Source: Lachnospiraceae bacterium
GTDB taxonomy: Bacteria; Bacillota; Clostridia; Lachnospirales; Lachnospiraceae
NCBI GenBank assembly: GCA_024689465.1
Contig: JAILDL010000038.1
Span: 1 to 64,000, forward strand
DNA length: 64,000 bases
Direction: 5' to 3'
The translations under genes and the position numbers were made by a program. Of the stretch, positions 16,867-26,192 are shown in pieces. Positions within the stretch are counted from its first letter, which is position 1; the number at the start of each line of letters is the position of its first letter. The notes below the pieces were generated by a model, which was not told the origin of the DNA, did no database searches, and saw nothing but the letters and a program-made list of their open reading frames with translations.

Positions 16867-18594
16867 ATGAAAATCATTTTGAACATTCTGAAAAACTATA
16901 AAAGGGAGAGCATTCTTGCTCCCCTTTTTAAAATGCTGGAAGCCACCTTTGAGCTGTTTGTGCCCCTGGTGATCTCTGCCATCATCGACAAAGGTATCGG
17001 GCAGGGAGATAGGGGACTGATCCTTTCCTACAGCGGCGTGTTGCTGCTGCTGGCCCTGATCGGTCTTACCTGCTCCATCACGGCCCAGTATTTTGCTGCG
17101 AAAGCGGCCATCGGAACCGCTACCACCCTTCGGGAAAAGCTCTTTTCCCATATCCAGTCCTTTTCCTACACGGAAATGGATACCCAGGGAACTTCTACCC
17201 TTATCACCCGTATGACCAGTGACATCAATCAGGTGCAGAACGGCATCAACATGACCCTGCGTCTGTTTCTCCGGTCTCCCTTCATCGTATTCGGCGCCAT
17301 GATCATGGCATTTACCATTGATGCAAAGGAGGCCCTTATTTTCGTGGCCACCATTCCGGTGCTGTCCGTGATCGTATTCGGCATCATGCGCCTGACCCGT
17401 CCCCTTTATAAAAAGGCCCAGGGCGGTCTGGACAACCTGCTGCTGGTAGCAAGGGAGAACCTTACCGGTGTCCGTGTGATCCGGGCATTTCGCAAGGAAC
17501 AGGAGGAACTGGAGAAATTCCGGAGCCGGAATGAAGATCTGACTTTCCTGCAGAAAAAGGCAGGGGCCATTTCGGGACTGACCAATCCTCTGACCTATGT
17601 GGTGGTCAATCTGGCCATTGTGATCCTGATCTGGACCGGCGCCATTTCCGTGCAGCACGGGATCCTGACCCAGGGCCTGGTGGTTGCGCTGTACAATTAC
17701 ATGTCTCAGATCCTGGTGGAGCTGATCAAGCTGGCCAACCTGATCGTGACCATTACCAAGGCACTGGCCTGCGGCAGCCGTATCCAGGATGTTTTTGAAG
17801 TGACCTCCTCCATGAAGGACGGCACCGGTTGCCTTCCGAAAAAAGAAGGTTCTGCCATCCTGGAATTTACAGATGTCTCTCTGACCTATGAGGGAGCCGG
17901 TGCGCCGTCTCTGGAGCACATTTCCTTCTCCGTAGAGAAAGGACAGACCATCGGTATCATCGGCTCTACCGGTTGCGGAAAGAGCTCTCTGGTAAACCTG
18001 ATCCCCCGTCTGTATGACCCGACGGAAGGAGTGGTCCTGTATAAGGGCAGAGATCTTAAGAGCCTGCAAATAGAGCAGGTGCGGGAAGAAATGGGCATGG
18101 TGCCTCAGAAGGCACAGCTTTTTGCGGGAACGATCCGCTCCAATCTGCTGATGGCAAAACCGGATGCATCCCCGGAGGATCTGCACCGCGCTCTGGAGAT
18201 GGCCCAGGCAGCAGAGTTTGTGGAAAAGAAGGAAGGCGGGCTGGATGCCCCGGTGGAACAGGGCGGCAGGAACTTTTCCGGTGGTCAGAAACAGCGCCTT
18301 ACCATTGCGAGGGCTTTGTTAAAACAGCCGGAGGTGCTGATCCTGGATGACAGCTCCTCTGCGCTGGATTACGCAACGGACGCAAAACTGCGCACGGCCT
18401 TAAAGACCTTAAAGGATACAACGGTATTTCTGGTATCCCAGCGGAGTGCATCCATCTGCCATGCAGACAAGATCATCGTGCTGGAAGACGGCAAGGTGGA
18501 GGGGATCGGAACCCATGAAGAACTCCTTCAGTCCTGCCTGGTTTATCAGGAGATCGTTTCCAGTCAGAATACAGAAAAGGAGGCAGCGGTATGA
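16867..18594 (+). CDS. ABC exporter half-transporter with degenerate ATP site
   Basis: This protein fuses a type I exporter membrane domain (six helices, about 15-310) to an ATPase and has 575 aa from ATG 16867, which follows TGGAGCG. It has Walker A GSTGCGKSS and the signature FSGGQKQR. In the Walker B region, VLILDDSSSALD, the catalytic Glu is replaced by Asp. This is typical of one half of heterodimeric exporters such as TM287/288 or BmrCD. Its stop overlaps the ATG of the partner gene by 4 nt. The substrate (drug, lipid or peptide) cannot be told. Confidence 0.92.
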   Translation: MKIILNILKNYKRESILAPLFKMLEATFELFVPLVISAIIDKGIGQGDRGLILSYSGVLLLLALIGLTCSITAQYFAAKAAIGTATTLREKLFSHIQSFSYTEMDTQGTSTLITRMTSDINQVQNGINMTLRLFLRSPFIVFGAMIMAFTIDAKEALIFVATIPVLSVIVFGIMRLTRPLYKKAQGGLDNLLLVARENLTGVRVIRAFRKEQEELEKFRSRNEDLTFLQKKAGAISGLTNPLTYVVVNLAIVILIWTGAISVQHGILTQGLVVALYNYMSQILVELIKLANLIVTITKALACGSRIQDVFEVTSSMKDGTGCLPKKEGSAILEFTDVSLTYEGAGAPSLEHISFSVEKGQTIGIIGSTGCGKSSLVNLIPRLYDPTEGVVLYKGRDLKSLQIEQVREEMGMVPQKAQLFAGTIRSNLLMAKPDASPEDLHRALEMAQAAEFVEKKEGGLDAPVEQGGRNFSGGQKQRLTIARALLKQPEVLILDDSSSALDYATDAKLRTALKTLKDTTVFLVSQRSASICHADKIIVLEDGKVEGIGTHEELLQSCLVYQEIVSSQNTEKEAAV

Positions 18595-20345
18595 GCAGCA
18601 AAATGACCTCCGAAACCCGAAAAGAGACCATGAAGATCCTCTTTTCCTATCTGAAGCCCCATAGGGTCTATGTGTGCCTGTCCATCCTGATGGCAGCCTG
18701 CACGGTGGCTCTGACCTTATATCTGCCGGTCATCTTTGGCTACGGCATTGACTGCGTTGTGGGAAAAGGACAGGTGGATCTGGAAGGCTTAAAAGGGTAT
18801 CTTCTCAAGGCCCTGATCGCCCTGCTTCTGACAGCCCTTACCCAGTGGCTGTTAAACCAGTGCAACATGAAGATCACTTATCATGTGACCCGGGACATTC
18901 GAAACGATGCCATGGAGCAGCTGGAAAAGCTGCCCTTAAAATATCTGGATTCCCATGCCTACGGTGATATCGTCAGCCGGATCATCGCGGATGTGGACCA
19001 GCTTTCCGACGGCCTGCTCATGGGCTTTACCCAGTTTTTTACCGGTGCGGTGACCATCCTGGGAACGCTGGTATTTATGTTTACCATCAATCTTTGGATC
19101 GCCCTGCTGGTGGTGTGCTTAACGCCCATCTCCCTGCTGGTTGCCCGGTTTATCGCCACCCGGACCTATTCCATGTTTCAGATGCAGTCAAAGACCAGAG
19201 GAGAAGAGACTGCACTGGTGCAGGAGATGATCGAGGGAGGAAAGGTGACCCGGCTCTTTGGCTATGAAGAAACGGCCATGGAGCGGTTTCGGAAAGTAAA
19301 TGACCGCCTTCGGACATATTCCCTGAAGGCTGTGTTCTATTCCTCCATTACCAATCCCGGCACCCGGTTCGTAAACAACATCGTTTATGCGGCGGTGGCT
19401 CTATCCGGCGCGCTGACCATCCTTGGAGGCGGCCTTTCCGTAGGAGAGCTGGTCATCTTTTTAAGCTATGCCAATCAATATACCAAGCCCTTTAACGAGA
19501 TCTCCGGTGTGATCACCGAACTGCAGAATGCCCTGGCCTGTGGGGCCCGGATCTTTGAGATCCTGCAGGAGGAGCCGGTAAGCCCGGATGCAGCAGATGC
19601 CAAAGTCCTTACGGATGCAAGAGGCGCGGTGGACATACAGGGCGTGTGGTTTTCCTATACGCCGGAGCAGAAGCTCATTGAGGACTTCTCTCTGCAGGTA
19701 AAGCCCGGGCAGAGAGTGGCCATCGTAGGCCCTACGGGATGCGGTAAGACCACGCTGATCAACCTGCTCATGCGTTTTTACGATCCCCAGAAGGGACAGA
19801 TCTGCGTGGATGGCGTCGATACACGGGAAATGACCAGGGAGAGTCTGCGCAGCGCCTATGGAATGGTGCTGCAGGAAACCTGGTTAAAGAGCGGGACCAT
19901 TCTGGACAACATCCGGATGGGGAAGCCGGATGCTACCATGGAGGAAGTCCTGGAAGCTTCAAAAGCAGCCCACTCCTATGAATTCATCCGCCGTTTGCCA
20001 AAGGGATTTGATACGGTGATCGGCGAAGACGGAGGATCCCTGTCCCAGGGACAAAAGCAGCTCTTATGCATTACCCGTGTCATGATCGCCCTGCCGCCCA
20101 TGCTGATCCTGGATGAAGCAACCTCCTCCATTGATACCCGTACGGAACTGCAGATCCAGAATGCCTTTGCAAAACTGATGGAAGGCAGGACCAGCTTCAT
20201 CGTGGCTCATCGCCTGTCCACCATTCGGAATGCGGACATGATCCTGGTGATGAAAGACGGCCACATCGTAGAGCAGGGAACCCACGAAGAACTGCTGAAA
20301 CAAGGAGCATTTTATGCCAAATTATACAACAGTCAGTTTGCATGA
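18591..20345 (+). CDS. ABC exporter half-transporter, catalytic partner
   Basis: This 584-aa fused membrane-ATPase protein has Walker A GPTGCGKTT, Q-loop VLQETWLKSG and a canonical Walker B with Glu (MLILDEATSSID). Its signature is LSQGQKQL, deviating from LSGGQ. In the heterodimer the canonical Walker B Glu here works with the intact FSGGQ of the partner, while the other site combines Asp and LSQGQ and should be weak. Translation is coupled to the partner at the 5' end; its own last 32 nt contain the start of the rRNA methyltransferase gene. Confidence 0.92.
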   Translation: MSSKMTSETRKETMKILFSYLKPHRVYVCLSILMAACTVALTLYLPVIFGYGIDCVVGKGQVDLEGLKGYLLKALIALLLTALTQWLLNQCNMKITYHVTRDIRNDAMEQLEKLPLKYLDSHAYGDIVSRIIADVDQLSDGLLMGFTQFFTGAVTILGTLVFMFTINLWIALLVVCLTPISLLVARFIATRTYSMFQMQSKTRGEETALVQEMIEGGKVTRLFGYEETAMERFRKVNDRLRTYSLKAVFYSSITNPGTRFVNNIVYAAVALSGALTILGGGLSVGELVIFLSYANQYTKPFNEISGVITELQNALACGARIFEILQEEPVSPDAADAKVLTDARGAVDIQGVWFSYTPEQKLIEDFSLQVKPGQRVAIVGPTGCGKTTLINLLMRFYDPQKGQICVDGVDTREMTRESLRSAYGMVLQETWLKSGTILDNIRMGKPDATMEEVLEASKAAHSYEFIRRLPKGFDTVIGEDGGSLSQGQKQLLCITRVMIALPPMLILDEATSSIDTRTELQIQNAFAKLMEGRTSFIVAHRLSTIRNADMILVMKDGHIVEQGTHEELLKQGAFYAKLYNSQFA

Positions 20346-21678
20346 TGCGCCGGAACTTCTGCCGGAGGACTTTATCAAACGCTCCGGAGAAGATCTGGGA
20401 GAGGAAGCAGATGACTTTTTAAACAGTTTAACGAAGGAACCGGTGGCCAGCCTGAGGGTCAATCCCTTAAAGGTACCGGAAGGAACCGATGCGGTGCAGC
20501 GGTTCAGGGATGCTGCGGAATTTACCACCTTGGAAGAAGTTTCCTGGGAAAGGAACGGCTTTTATTATGCCTCCCCGGATCAGCCGGGAAAACACCCCAT
20601 GCACGAAGCCGGTGTGTATTATATCCAGGAAGCCAGCGCCATGCTGCCCGTTACCTTATTGGAGCCCCTGCCCGGAGAGCGGATCCTGGATCTGTGCGCC
20701 GCCCCCGGAGGAAAGACCACCCAGATCGCCGGGTATATGGCGGGAAAAGGGCTGTTGGTCACCAATGAGGTGAACGGAGAGAGAGCCCGGATCCTTTCGG
20801 AAAATGTGGAGCGTATGGGTATTCCCAATGCCCTGGTACTGAATGAAACGGTGCAGCGCTTATCGGCGGCCTTTCCGGCCTGCTTTGACCGGATCCTGGT
20901 GGATGCGCCCTGTTCCGGTGAAGGGATGTTCCGGAAGAATGCAGATGCCTGCAGACAGTGGAGCCTTTCTGCAACGGAGGATTGCGCCGCAAGGCAAAAG
21001 GAGATCCTGGATCACGCAGCCATCATGCTTCGGCCCGGTGGCAGACTGGTGTATTCCACCTGTACCTTTGCCCCCGTAGAAGATGAGGAGCAGATGACCT
21101 CCTTTGTCCGGGAGCATCCGGAGTTTACCCTGGTCTCCATGCACCGGATCTGGCCCCATAAGGACCGGGGCGAAGGTCATTTTTCCGCAGTCCTTATCAA
21201 GGAGGGAGATGCAAAGGCTTCTTCCCTTAAGGGGGAAGATTTAACCTCCGTGACCGACAAAAACCTGGAAAGCCTGCGTTTGTTCTGGGAGGAAACTCTG
21301 AAAAAAAACCTTCCTTCCCGGGTACTGCTCTTTGGAGACCAGGTCTACCAAACACCTGACGAAATGCCACGTTTACGTGGCCTTAAGGTATTGCGGGCAG
21401 GACTTCATCTTGGTACACTAAAGAAGAATCGATTCGAGCCGTCTCATGCACTGGCTTTATCCTTAAAGCCGGAAGATGCGGTGCATGTGGCAGACCTTTC
21501 CCATAACGAAAAAGATCTTACAGCCTATCTGAACGGTATGACCCTTCATCACGAGGGAGACAAAGGGTGGTACCTGGTAGTAGATCATGGCTACACCTAC
21601 GGCTGGGGCAAGCTTTCGGGACAAGTGCTGAAAAATCACTATCCCATCGGCCTGCGTCGTTATTGGATGACGGACTGA
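20314..21678 (+). CDS. RsmF-type 16S rRNA (cytosine-C5) methyltransferase
   Basis: This is a SAM-dependent RNA m5C methyltransferase of the NOL1/NOP2/Sun family, 454 aa. It has the SAM loop [15 protein letters not shown] (about 126-140), [12 protein letters not shown] with one catalytic Cys and [15 protein letters not shown] with the second. The C-terminal region (about 300-454) resembles the RsmF RNA-binding extension, including [24 protein letters not shown] precedes the ATG inside the exporter gene, so translation is coupled. The target is probably 16S rRNA by family, but the exact cytosine is not deducible. Confidence 0.9.
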   Translation: MPNYTTVSLHDAPELLPEDFIKRSGEDLGEEADDFLNSLTKEPVASLRVNPLKVPEGTDAVQRFRDAAEFTTLEEVSWERNGFYYASPDQPGKHPMHEAGVYYIQEASAMLPVTLLEPLPGERILDLCAAPGGKTTQIAGYMAGKGLLVTNEVNGERARILSENVERMGIPNALVLNETVQRLSAAFPACFDRILVDAPCSGEGMFRKNADACRQWSLSATEDCAARQKEILDHAAIMLRPGGRLVYSTCTFAPVEDEEQMTSFVREHPEFTLVSMHRIWPHKDRGEGHFSAVLIKEGDAKASSLKGEDLTSVTDKNLESLRLFWEETLKKNLPSRVLLFGDQVYQTPDEMPRLRGLKVLRAGLHLGTLKKNRFEPSHALALSLKPEDAVHVADLSHNEKDLTAYLNGMTLHHEGDKGWYLVVDHGYTYGWGKLSGQVLKNHYPIGLRRYWMTD

Positions 21679-21727
21679 ACAAGCGGACATCGGATCCGGG
21701 TTACAAGAGAAGGAGAATGGAGAGAAT

Positions 21728-23323
21728 ATGAGCGATCACAAGAGTTTCATTGAAGAGGGGAAAGCAGTTCTTGGAATCGAGTTCGGTTCCACACGTATCA
21801 AAGCGGTTCTGATCGATGATCAGAATACACCCATTGCACAGGGTTCCCATGAATGGGAAAACCGTCTGGAGAATCACATCTGGACCTACTCTCTGGAAGA
21901 TATCTGGGAGGGGCTTAAGGATTGCTACCGCGATCTGACCGAAGATGTAAAGAAGCAGTATGGCGCAGAGATCACTAAGCTGGCAGCCATCGGCTTTTCT
22001 GCCATGATGCACGGCTATCTGGCATTTGACGAAAAGGAGGAATTACTGGTTCCTTTCCGTACCTGGAGAAATACCATTACCGGTGAAGCATCCGAGAAGC
22101 TCACCGCCTTATTTGACTATCCCATCCCCCAGAGATGGAGCATTTCCCATCTCTATCAGGCGATCTTAAATAAAGAGCCTCATGTTCCTCAGGTGGCATT
22201 CTTTACCACCCTGGCAGGCTATGTACACTGGAAACTCACCGGAAAGAAGGTCCTTGGTGTAGGCGATGCTTCCGGTATGTTCCCCATTGATACCGATACA
22301 AAGGATTTCGATAAGGGCATGATCGCAAAGTTTGATCAGGCCATTGCAGGAGAAGGCTTTAACTGGAAGCTGGAAGAGATCCTGCCCAAGGTCCTGGTAG
22401 CAGGGGAAGATGCAGGAACCCTGACCGCAGAAGGCGCTAAACTCCTGGATCCTACCGGCAAGTTACAGGACGGTGCAGTGATCTGCCCTCCGGAAGGAGA
22501 TGCAGGAACCGGTATGGCAGCAACCAACGCGGTTGCAAGAAGAACCGGTAACGTATCCGCAGGTACTTCCGTATTTATCATGGCGGTCCTGGAGAAGGCA
22601 CTGAGCAAGGTTTATTCCGCCATCGATCTGGTAACCACACCCTCCGGTGATCTGGTTGCTATGGTGCATTGCAACAACTGTACCTCCGACATCAATGCAT
22701 GGGTGAACCTGTTTGATGAATTTGCCAAGGCATCCGGCCATCTCGTAAGCAAGAACGACCTGTATACCATGCTGTTTGAAAAGGCACTGGAAGGCGATAA
22801 GGACTGCGGCGGCCTGTTATCCTACAACTATTTCTCCGGTGAGAGCATTACCGGATTTGAAGAGGGACGTCCCTTATTTGTACGTACTCCCGATGCGGCA
22901 TTTACCCTGGCAAACTTTATGCGCATGAACCTGTATTCCGCACTGGGCGCATTAAAGGTCGGTATGGATATCCTCTTTAAGGAGGAGAAGGTAGAGCTGG
23001 ATAAGCTTTGCGGACACGGCGGTTACTTTAAGACCGAAGGTGTGGGCAACCGCATCATGGCAGCAGCTGCCAATGTGCCGGTTTCCGTTATGGAGACCGC
23101 AGGCGAAGGCGGTGCCTGGGGTATTGCCCTGCTTGCAGGATACAGCATCTGGAACAAGGACAACGAGGATCTGGGCGTATATCTGGACAACAAGGTATTC
23201 GCAGGCCAGAAGGCAACGGTGGTAGAGCCCGATCCTGCCGATGTAGCCGGCTTTGATGCATTTATGAAACGATATGTGGCTACCCTTCCCGCAGAGAAGG
23301 CTGCTGTGGAGAACCTGCAGTAA
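21728..23323 (+). CDS. FGGY-family carbohydrate kinase, probably pentulose kinase
   Basis: This sugar kinase of 531 aa has the actin-like phosphate loop [16 protein letters not shown] near residue 17, a second ATP-site stretch ([15 protein letters not shown]) and a C-terminal adenosine motif ([17 protein letters not shown]). It is annotated variously as xylulokinase or ribulokinase in related genomes. The next gene encodes an L-ribulose-5-phosphate 4-epimerase, 21 nt downstream, so L-ribulose phosphorylation is the most coherent role. It departs from the classical AraB N-terminus, so it may be another FGGY branch with a related pentulose substrate. Confidence 0.85.
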   Translation: MSDHKSFIEEGKAVLGIEFGSTRIKAVLIDDQNTPIAQGSHEWENRLENHIWTYSLEDIWEGLKDCYRDLTEDVKKQYGAEITKLAAIGFSAMMHGYLAFDEKEELLVPFRTWRNTITGEASEKLTALFDYPIPQRWSISHLYQAILNKEPHVPQVAFFTTLAGYVHWKLTGKKVLGVGDASGMFPIDTDTKDFDKGMIAKFDQAIAGEGFNWKLEEILPKVLVAGEDAGTLTAEGAKLLDPTGKLQDGAVICPPEGDAGTGMAATNAVARRTGNVSAGTSVFIMAVLEKALSKVYSAIDLVTTPSGDLVAMVHCNNCTSDINAWVNLFDEFAKASGHLVSKNDLYTMLFEKALEGDKDCGGLLSYNYFSGESITGFEEGRPLFVRTPDAAFTLANFMRMNLYSALGALKVGMDILFKEEKVELDKLCGHGGYFKTEGVGNRIMAAAANVPVSVMETAGEGGAWGIALLAGYSIWNKDNEDLGVYLDNKVFAGQKATVVEPDPADVAGFDAFMKRYVATLPAEKAAVENLQ

Positions 23324-23344
23324 AGCGCCATAAGAGGAGAAGAT

Positions 23345-24043
23345 ATGTTAGAAGAATTAAAGAAACGTGTATACGAAGCCAATATGCTGCTTCCCAAGTA
23401 CGGTCTGGTTACCTTTACCTGGGGCAATGTCAGCGAGATCGACCGGGAAAGCGGCCTCTTTGCCATTAAACCCAGTGGCGTGGATTATGACAAGCTTACC
23501 CCTGACGATATGGTCATCATGGACTTAAACGGAAATAAGGTGGAGGGGCGTTACAATCCTTCCTCCGATACACCCACGCATTTAGAGCTGTATAAGGCAT
23601 TTCCCCAGATCGGCGGTATCGTACATACCCATTCTTCCTATGCCACCAGCTGGGCGCAGTCCGGTCGCAGCATTCCCTGCTACGGAACCACCCATGCAGA
23701 TTACATCTACGGAGAAGTTCCCTGCGTCAGATGTCTGAACAAGGAAGAGATCGATTCCGCTTACGAGCAGAATACCGGTCTTCTGATCATTGATGATTTT
23801 CAGAAGAACGACCGTGACGTGGTAGCGGTTCCCGCAGTCCTTTGCAAGAACCACGGCCCCTTTACCTGGGGCAAGGATGCCCACGAAGCGGTGCACAATG
23901 CAGTGGTTCTGGAAGAAGTGGCCAAGATGGCTTACCGTACCGAACTGATCAATCCACAGGTACAGCCTGCTCCCCAGGAACTGCAGGATAAGCACTATTA
24001 CCGCAAGCACGGTGCAAACGCTTATTACGGACAGGGAAACTAA
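23345..24043 (+). CDS. araD: L-ribulose-5-phosphate 4-epimerase (AraD/SgbE type)
   Basis: This is a class II aldolase-fold, zinc-dependent epimerase of 232 aa, matching AraD in length. N-terminal WGNVSEID and [10 protein letters not shown] phosphate-binding motifs are present, followed by the metal site [12 protein letters not shown] and [14 protein letters not shown] further HGPFTWG histidine segment completes the Zn ligands. It converts L-ribulose-5-P to D-xylulose-5-P, linking the upstream kinase to the pentose phosphate pathway. AGAGGAGAAG precedes the ATG. A strong terminator follows. No arabinose isomerase gene is seen in the window. Confidence 0.92.
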   Translation: MLEELKKRVYEANMLLPKYGLVTFTWGNVSEIDRESGLFAIKPSGVDYDKLTPDDMVIMDLNGNKVEGRYNPSSDTPTHLELYKAFPQIGGIVHTHSSYATSWAQSGRSIPCYGTTHADYIYGEVPCVRCLNKEEIDSAYEQNTGLLIIDDFQKNDRDVVAVPAVLCKNHGPFTWGKDAHEAVHNAVVLEEVAKMAYRTELINPQVQPAPQELQDKHYYRKHGANAYYGQGN

Positions 24044-24060
24044 GAATCCGGGAACAAAAA

Positions 24061-24103
24061 AAGACCGGCATCCCCAAGGAGGGGTGCCGGTCTTGTTGTT
24101 TTT
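24061..24103 (+). terminator. Terminator after araD
   Basis: The stem AAGACCGGCATCCCC / GGGGTGCCGGTCTT with a short loop is followed by GTTGTTTTT. It closes the kinase-epimerase transcript and also lies just beyond the end of the convergent acetyltransferase gene. Confidence 0.9.
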
Positions 24104-24660
24104 CAGGATAACCTGGGAAATGGGATAAATTCGCCCACGGGTACGGTGTGTTCGCCGATCATTTTCTCCATCCAGAGCATGTCGTACCAGCGGTCAAACT
24201 TATAACCGCAGGAATGGAAGAGGCCTACCAGTTTGTAGTCTCTGGTTTCATGAAAACGGATGCTGTCATCGGTCAGATAAGGATCCTCCCCTTTGGGAGA
24301 GGAAATACAGGCATTGACATTGAGGACGTTCTGCTGTGCCAGGCGTTTTTCCAGTTCCGCAAGCAGAAGAGAACCGATGCCGCTCCGACGGAGGGTGTGA
24401 TCCACATAAATGGAGGTTTCCACGCTGTGGGAGTAAGCAGCCCGGGCTTTAAAGGCAGATGCGTAGGCATAGCCCAGTAGTTGTCCGTTTTCTTCCGCCA
24501 CCAGATAGGGATACTTTAGCAGGGTGTTCCGGATACGGGAAGCAAATTCTTCCGTGGTCGGGACATCGTATTCAAAGGTGATGGCGGTATTTTCCACATA
24601 GTAGCGGTAGATGGAAAGAAGGAGGGGGGCATCCTCCGGTGTTGCGATCCGAATGTGCAT
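24103..24660 (-). CDS. GNAT acetyltransferase, phosphinothricin-acetyltransferase-like
   Basis: This is a 185-aa N-acetyltransferase starting at ATG 24660 behind GGGAGAATCATC; the open frame extends further upstream without support. The layout follows the Pat/Bar subgroup: IRIATPEDAPLLLSIYRYYVENTAITFEY at the N-terminus (in pieces), ETSIYVDHTLRRSGIGS as the acetyl-CoA loop (R-x-x-G-I-G) and FHSCGYKFDRWYDMLWMEK near the C-terminus. Members acetylate amino groups of amino acids or amino-acid-like toxins. The gene follows trkH by 41 nt on the same strand. Confidence 0.87.
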   Translation of the reverse strand: MHIRIATPEDAPLLLSIYRYYVENTAITFEYDVPTTEEFASRIRNTLLKYPYLVAEENGQLLGYAYASAFKARAAYSHSVETSIYVDHTLRRSGIGSLLLAELEKRLAQQNVLNVNACISSPKGEDPYLTDDSIRFHETRDYKLVGLFHSCGYKFDRWYDMLWMEKMIGEHTVPVGEFIPFPRLS

Positions 24661-24696
24661 GATGATTCTCCCGTCGTTTATTTTTTTGCTATTATG

Positions 24697-24720
24697 AACC
24701 CCTAACCCCGTCGCCAGGGG
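24697..24720. repeat. Dispersed GC-rich repeat, copy 1, at the 3' end of trkH
   Basis: On the minus strand the core reads GGCGACGGGGTTAGGGGTTC, one base off the shared core GGGGACGGGGTTAGGGG. The TAG within the repeat is the stop codon of trkH, so the repeat supplies its last few codons. See the copies at 38.95, 45.76 and 56.24 kb. Confidence 0.6.
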
Positions 24721-26189
24721 AGCAGGTTCTTTACGCGGAAGCTGAGCTTTACAGGGCGTGCCCAGCAACTGGGGGCAAAGAGCACCAGCATGGGGAACAG
24801 CTCCAGACGACCGGCCAGCATGTCAAACATCAGGATGATCTTGGAGAAGTAGGAAAACTGCGAAAAGTTTCCGGCAGGTCCGATCATATTAAGGCCGGGG
24901 CCGATGTTGTTTAAGGTGGCTACTACCGCGGTAAAGTTGGTGGTAAAGTCAAACTCATCCACACTGATCAGAAGTACGGACAGAAACAGGATGATGGAAT
25001 ATACCGCAATGTATACATTGGTAGATCTGGTGGTCTCATGGGCGATGATATGATCGTCCATGCGGATCTTCTTGATCACGCGGGGATGAACAATGGTAGC
25101 CAGCTCCTTACGGATGGTCTTACCAAGGATCATGATACGGGAAACCTTGATACCGCCGCCGGTGGAACCTGCACAGGCACCGATGAACATCAGGATCACC
25201 AGAATGGTCTGGGAAAAGGCAGGCCATTTCCCAAAGTCTGCTGTGGAATAGCCGGTGGTGGTTATAATGGAACCAACCTGGAAGAGGGCATCCCGGAAAG
25301 CAGTGGGCAGATTGGGGGCGATGGAGCGGATGTTGATGGTGATGGCGATCACGCTTATGGCGATGATGCCAAGATACCAGTGAACTTCCTGCATCTTTAA
25401 GGCATCCTTGATCTTTTTGCTGAACAGCAGGAAGTAGCAGGAATAGTTGATACCGCTGAGGATCATGAATACAGCGATGATATACTGCTGCAGGGTGCTG
25501 TAGCTGCCGATGCTGGAGTTGAGCACACCGAAACCACCGGTACCTACCGTACCGAAGGTCAGGGTCAGGGATTCAAACAGACTCATGCCGGATAATAACA
25601 GGCAGATGATCTCGACTGCGGTCATGCCGATGTAGATGGTATACAGCAGGGACGCGGTATCCTTTACATGAGGCACCAGACGCTCCACAGAGGGACCGGG
25701 GCTCTCTGCCTTCATCAGGTTCATGGTGGAAGCTCCCACCATGGGAAGCAGGGCCATGATAAATACTACAACGCCCATGCCGCCTACCCAGTGGGTAAAG
25801 CTTCTCCAGAACAGACCGGATTTGGACAGGGCTTCCACATCCGTGAGGATGGAGGAACCGGTGGTGGTGAAACCGGATATGGTCTCAAACAACGCATCGA
25901 TATAATGCGGAATATCTCCGGTGAGCACGAAGGGAACCGCTCCGGCGGCGGAAAGCACCAGCCAGCTTAAGGCTACGGTGATAAAGCCGTCCCGGGGATA
26001 CAGGGTTTCGTGGGTCGGTTTCCTGCGGGAGAGGAGCCAGCCGATTACGAAGCAGGCAATGGCGGGCAGCAGGTAGAAATACCAGCTGTTCTCCTGATAG
26101 ATGAGAGATACGATCAGGGGAAGGGCCAGAAACAGACCTTCCACCTGGAGGACCAGCCCGATCACATAAAATACAACACGATAGTTCAT
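24702..26189 (-). CDS. trkH: TrkH-type potassium uptake channel
   Basis: This integral membrane K+ translocator of 495 aa belongs to the TrkH/KtrB superfamily. Four selectivity-filter-like pore loops are recognisable, including ETISGFTTTGSSI, GTVGTGGFGVLNSS and TTGYSTADFGKWP, and a later GACAGSTGGGIKVSRI. It begins 3 nt after the trkA stop codon, so the two are translated together and form the channel with its cytoplasmic gating ring. The extreme C-terminus (PWRRG) is encoded by the dispersed GC-rich repeat. Confidence 0.94.
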   Translation of the reverse strand: MNYRVVFYVIGLVLQVEGLFLALPLIVSLIYQENSWYFYLLPAIACFVIGWLLSRRKPTHETLYPRDGFITVALSWLVLSAAGAVPFVLTGDIPHYIDALFETISGFTTTGSSILTDVEALSKSGLFWRSFTHWVGGMGVVVFIMALLPMVGASTMNLMKAESPGPSVERLVPHVKDTASLLYTIYIGMTAVEIICLLLSGMSLFESLTLTFGTVGTGGFGVLNSSIGSYSTLQQYIIAVFMILSGINYSCYFLLFSKKIKDALKMQEVHWYLGIIAISVIAITINIRSIAPNLPTAFRDALFQVGSIITTTGYSTADFGKWPAFSQTILVILMFIGACAGSTGGGIKVSRIMILGKTIRKELATIVHPRVIKKIRMDDHIIAHETTRSTNVYIAVYSIILFLSVLLISVDEFDFTTNFTAVVATLNNIGPGLNMIGPAGNFSQFSYFSKIILMFDMLAGRLELFPMLVLFAPSCWARPVKLSFRVKNLLPWRRG

Positions 26190-26192
26190 AGA

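Noticed and set aside
16741-18186. Long open frame (481 codons) antisense to the ABC exporter
   Set aside because: Same reasons: the sense strand has clear ABC motifs.
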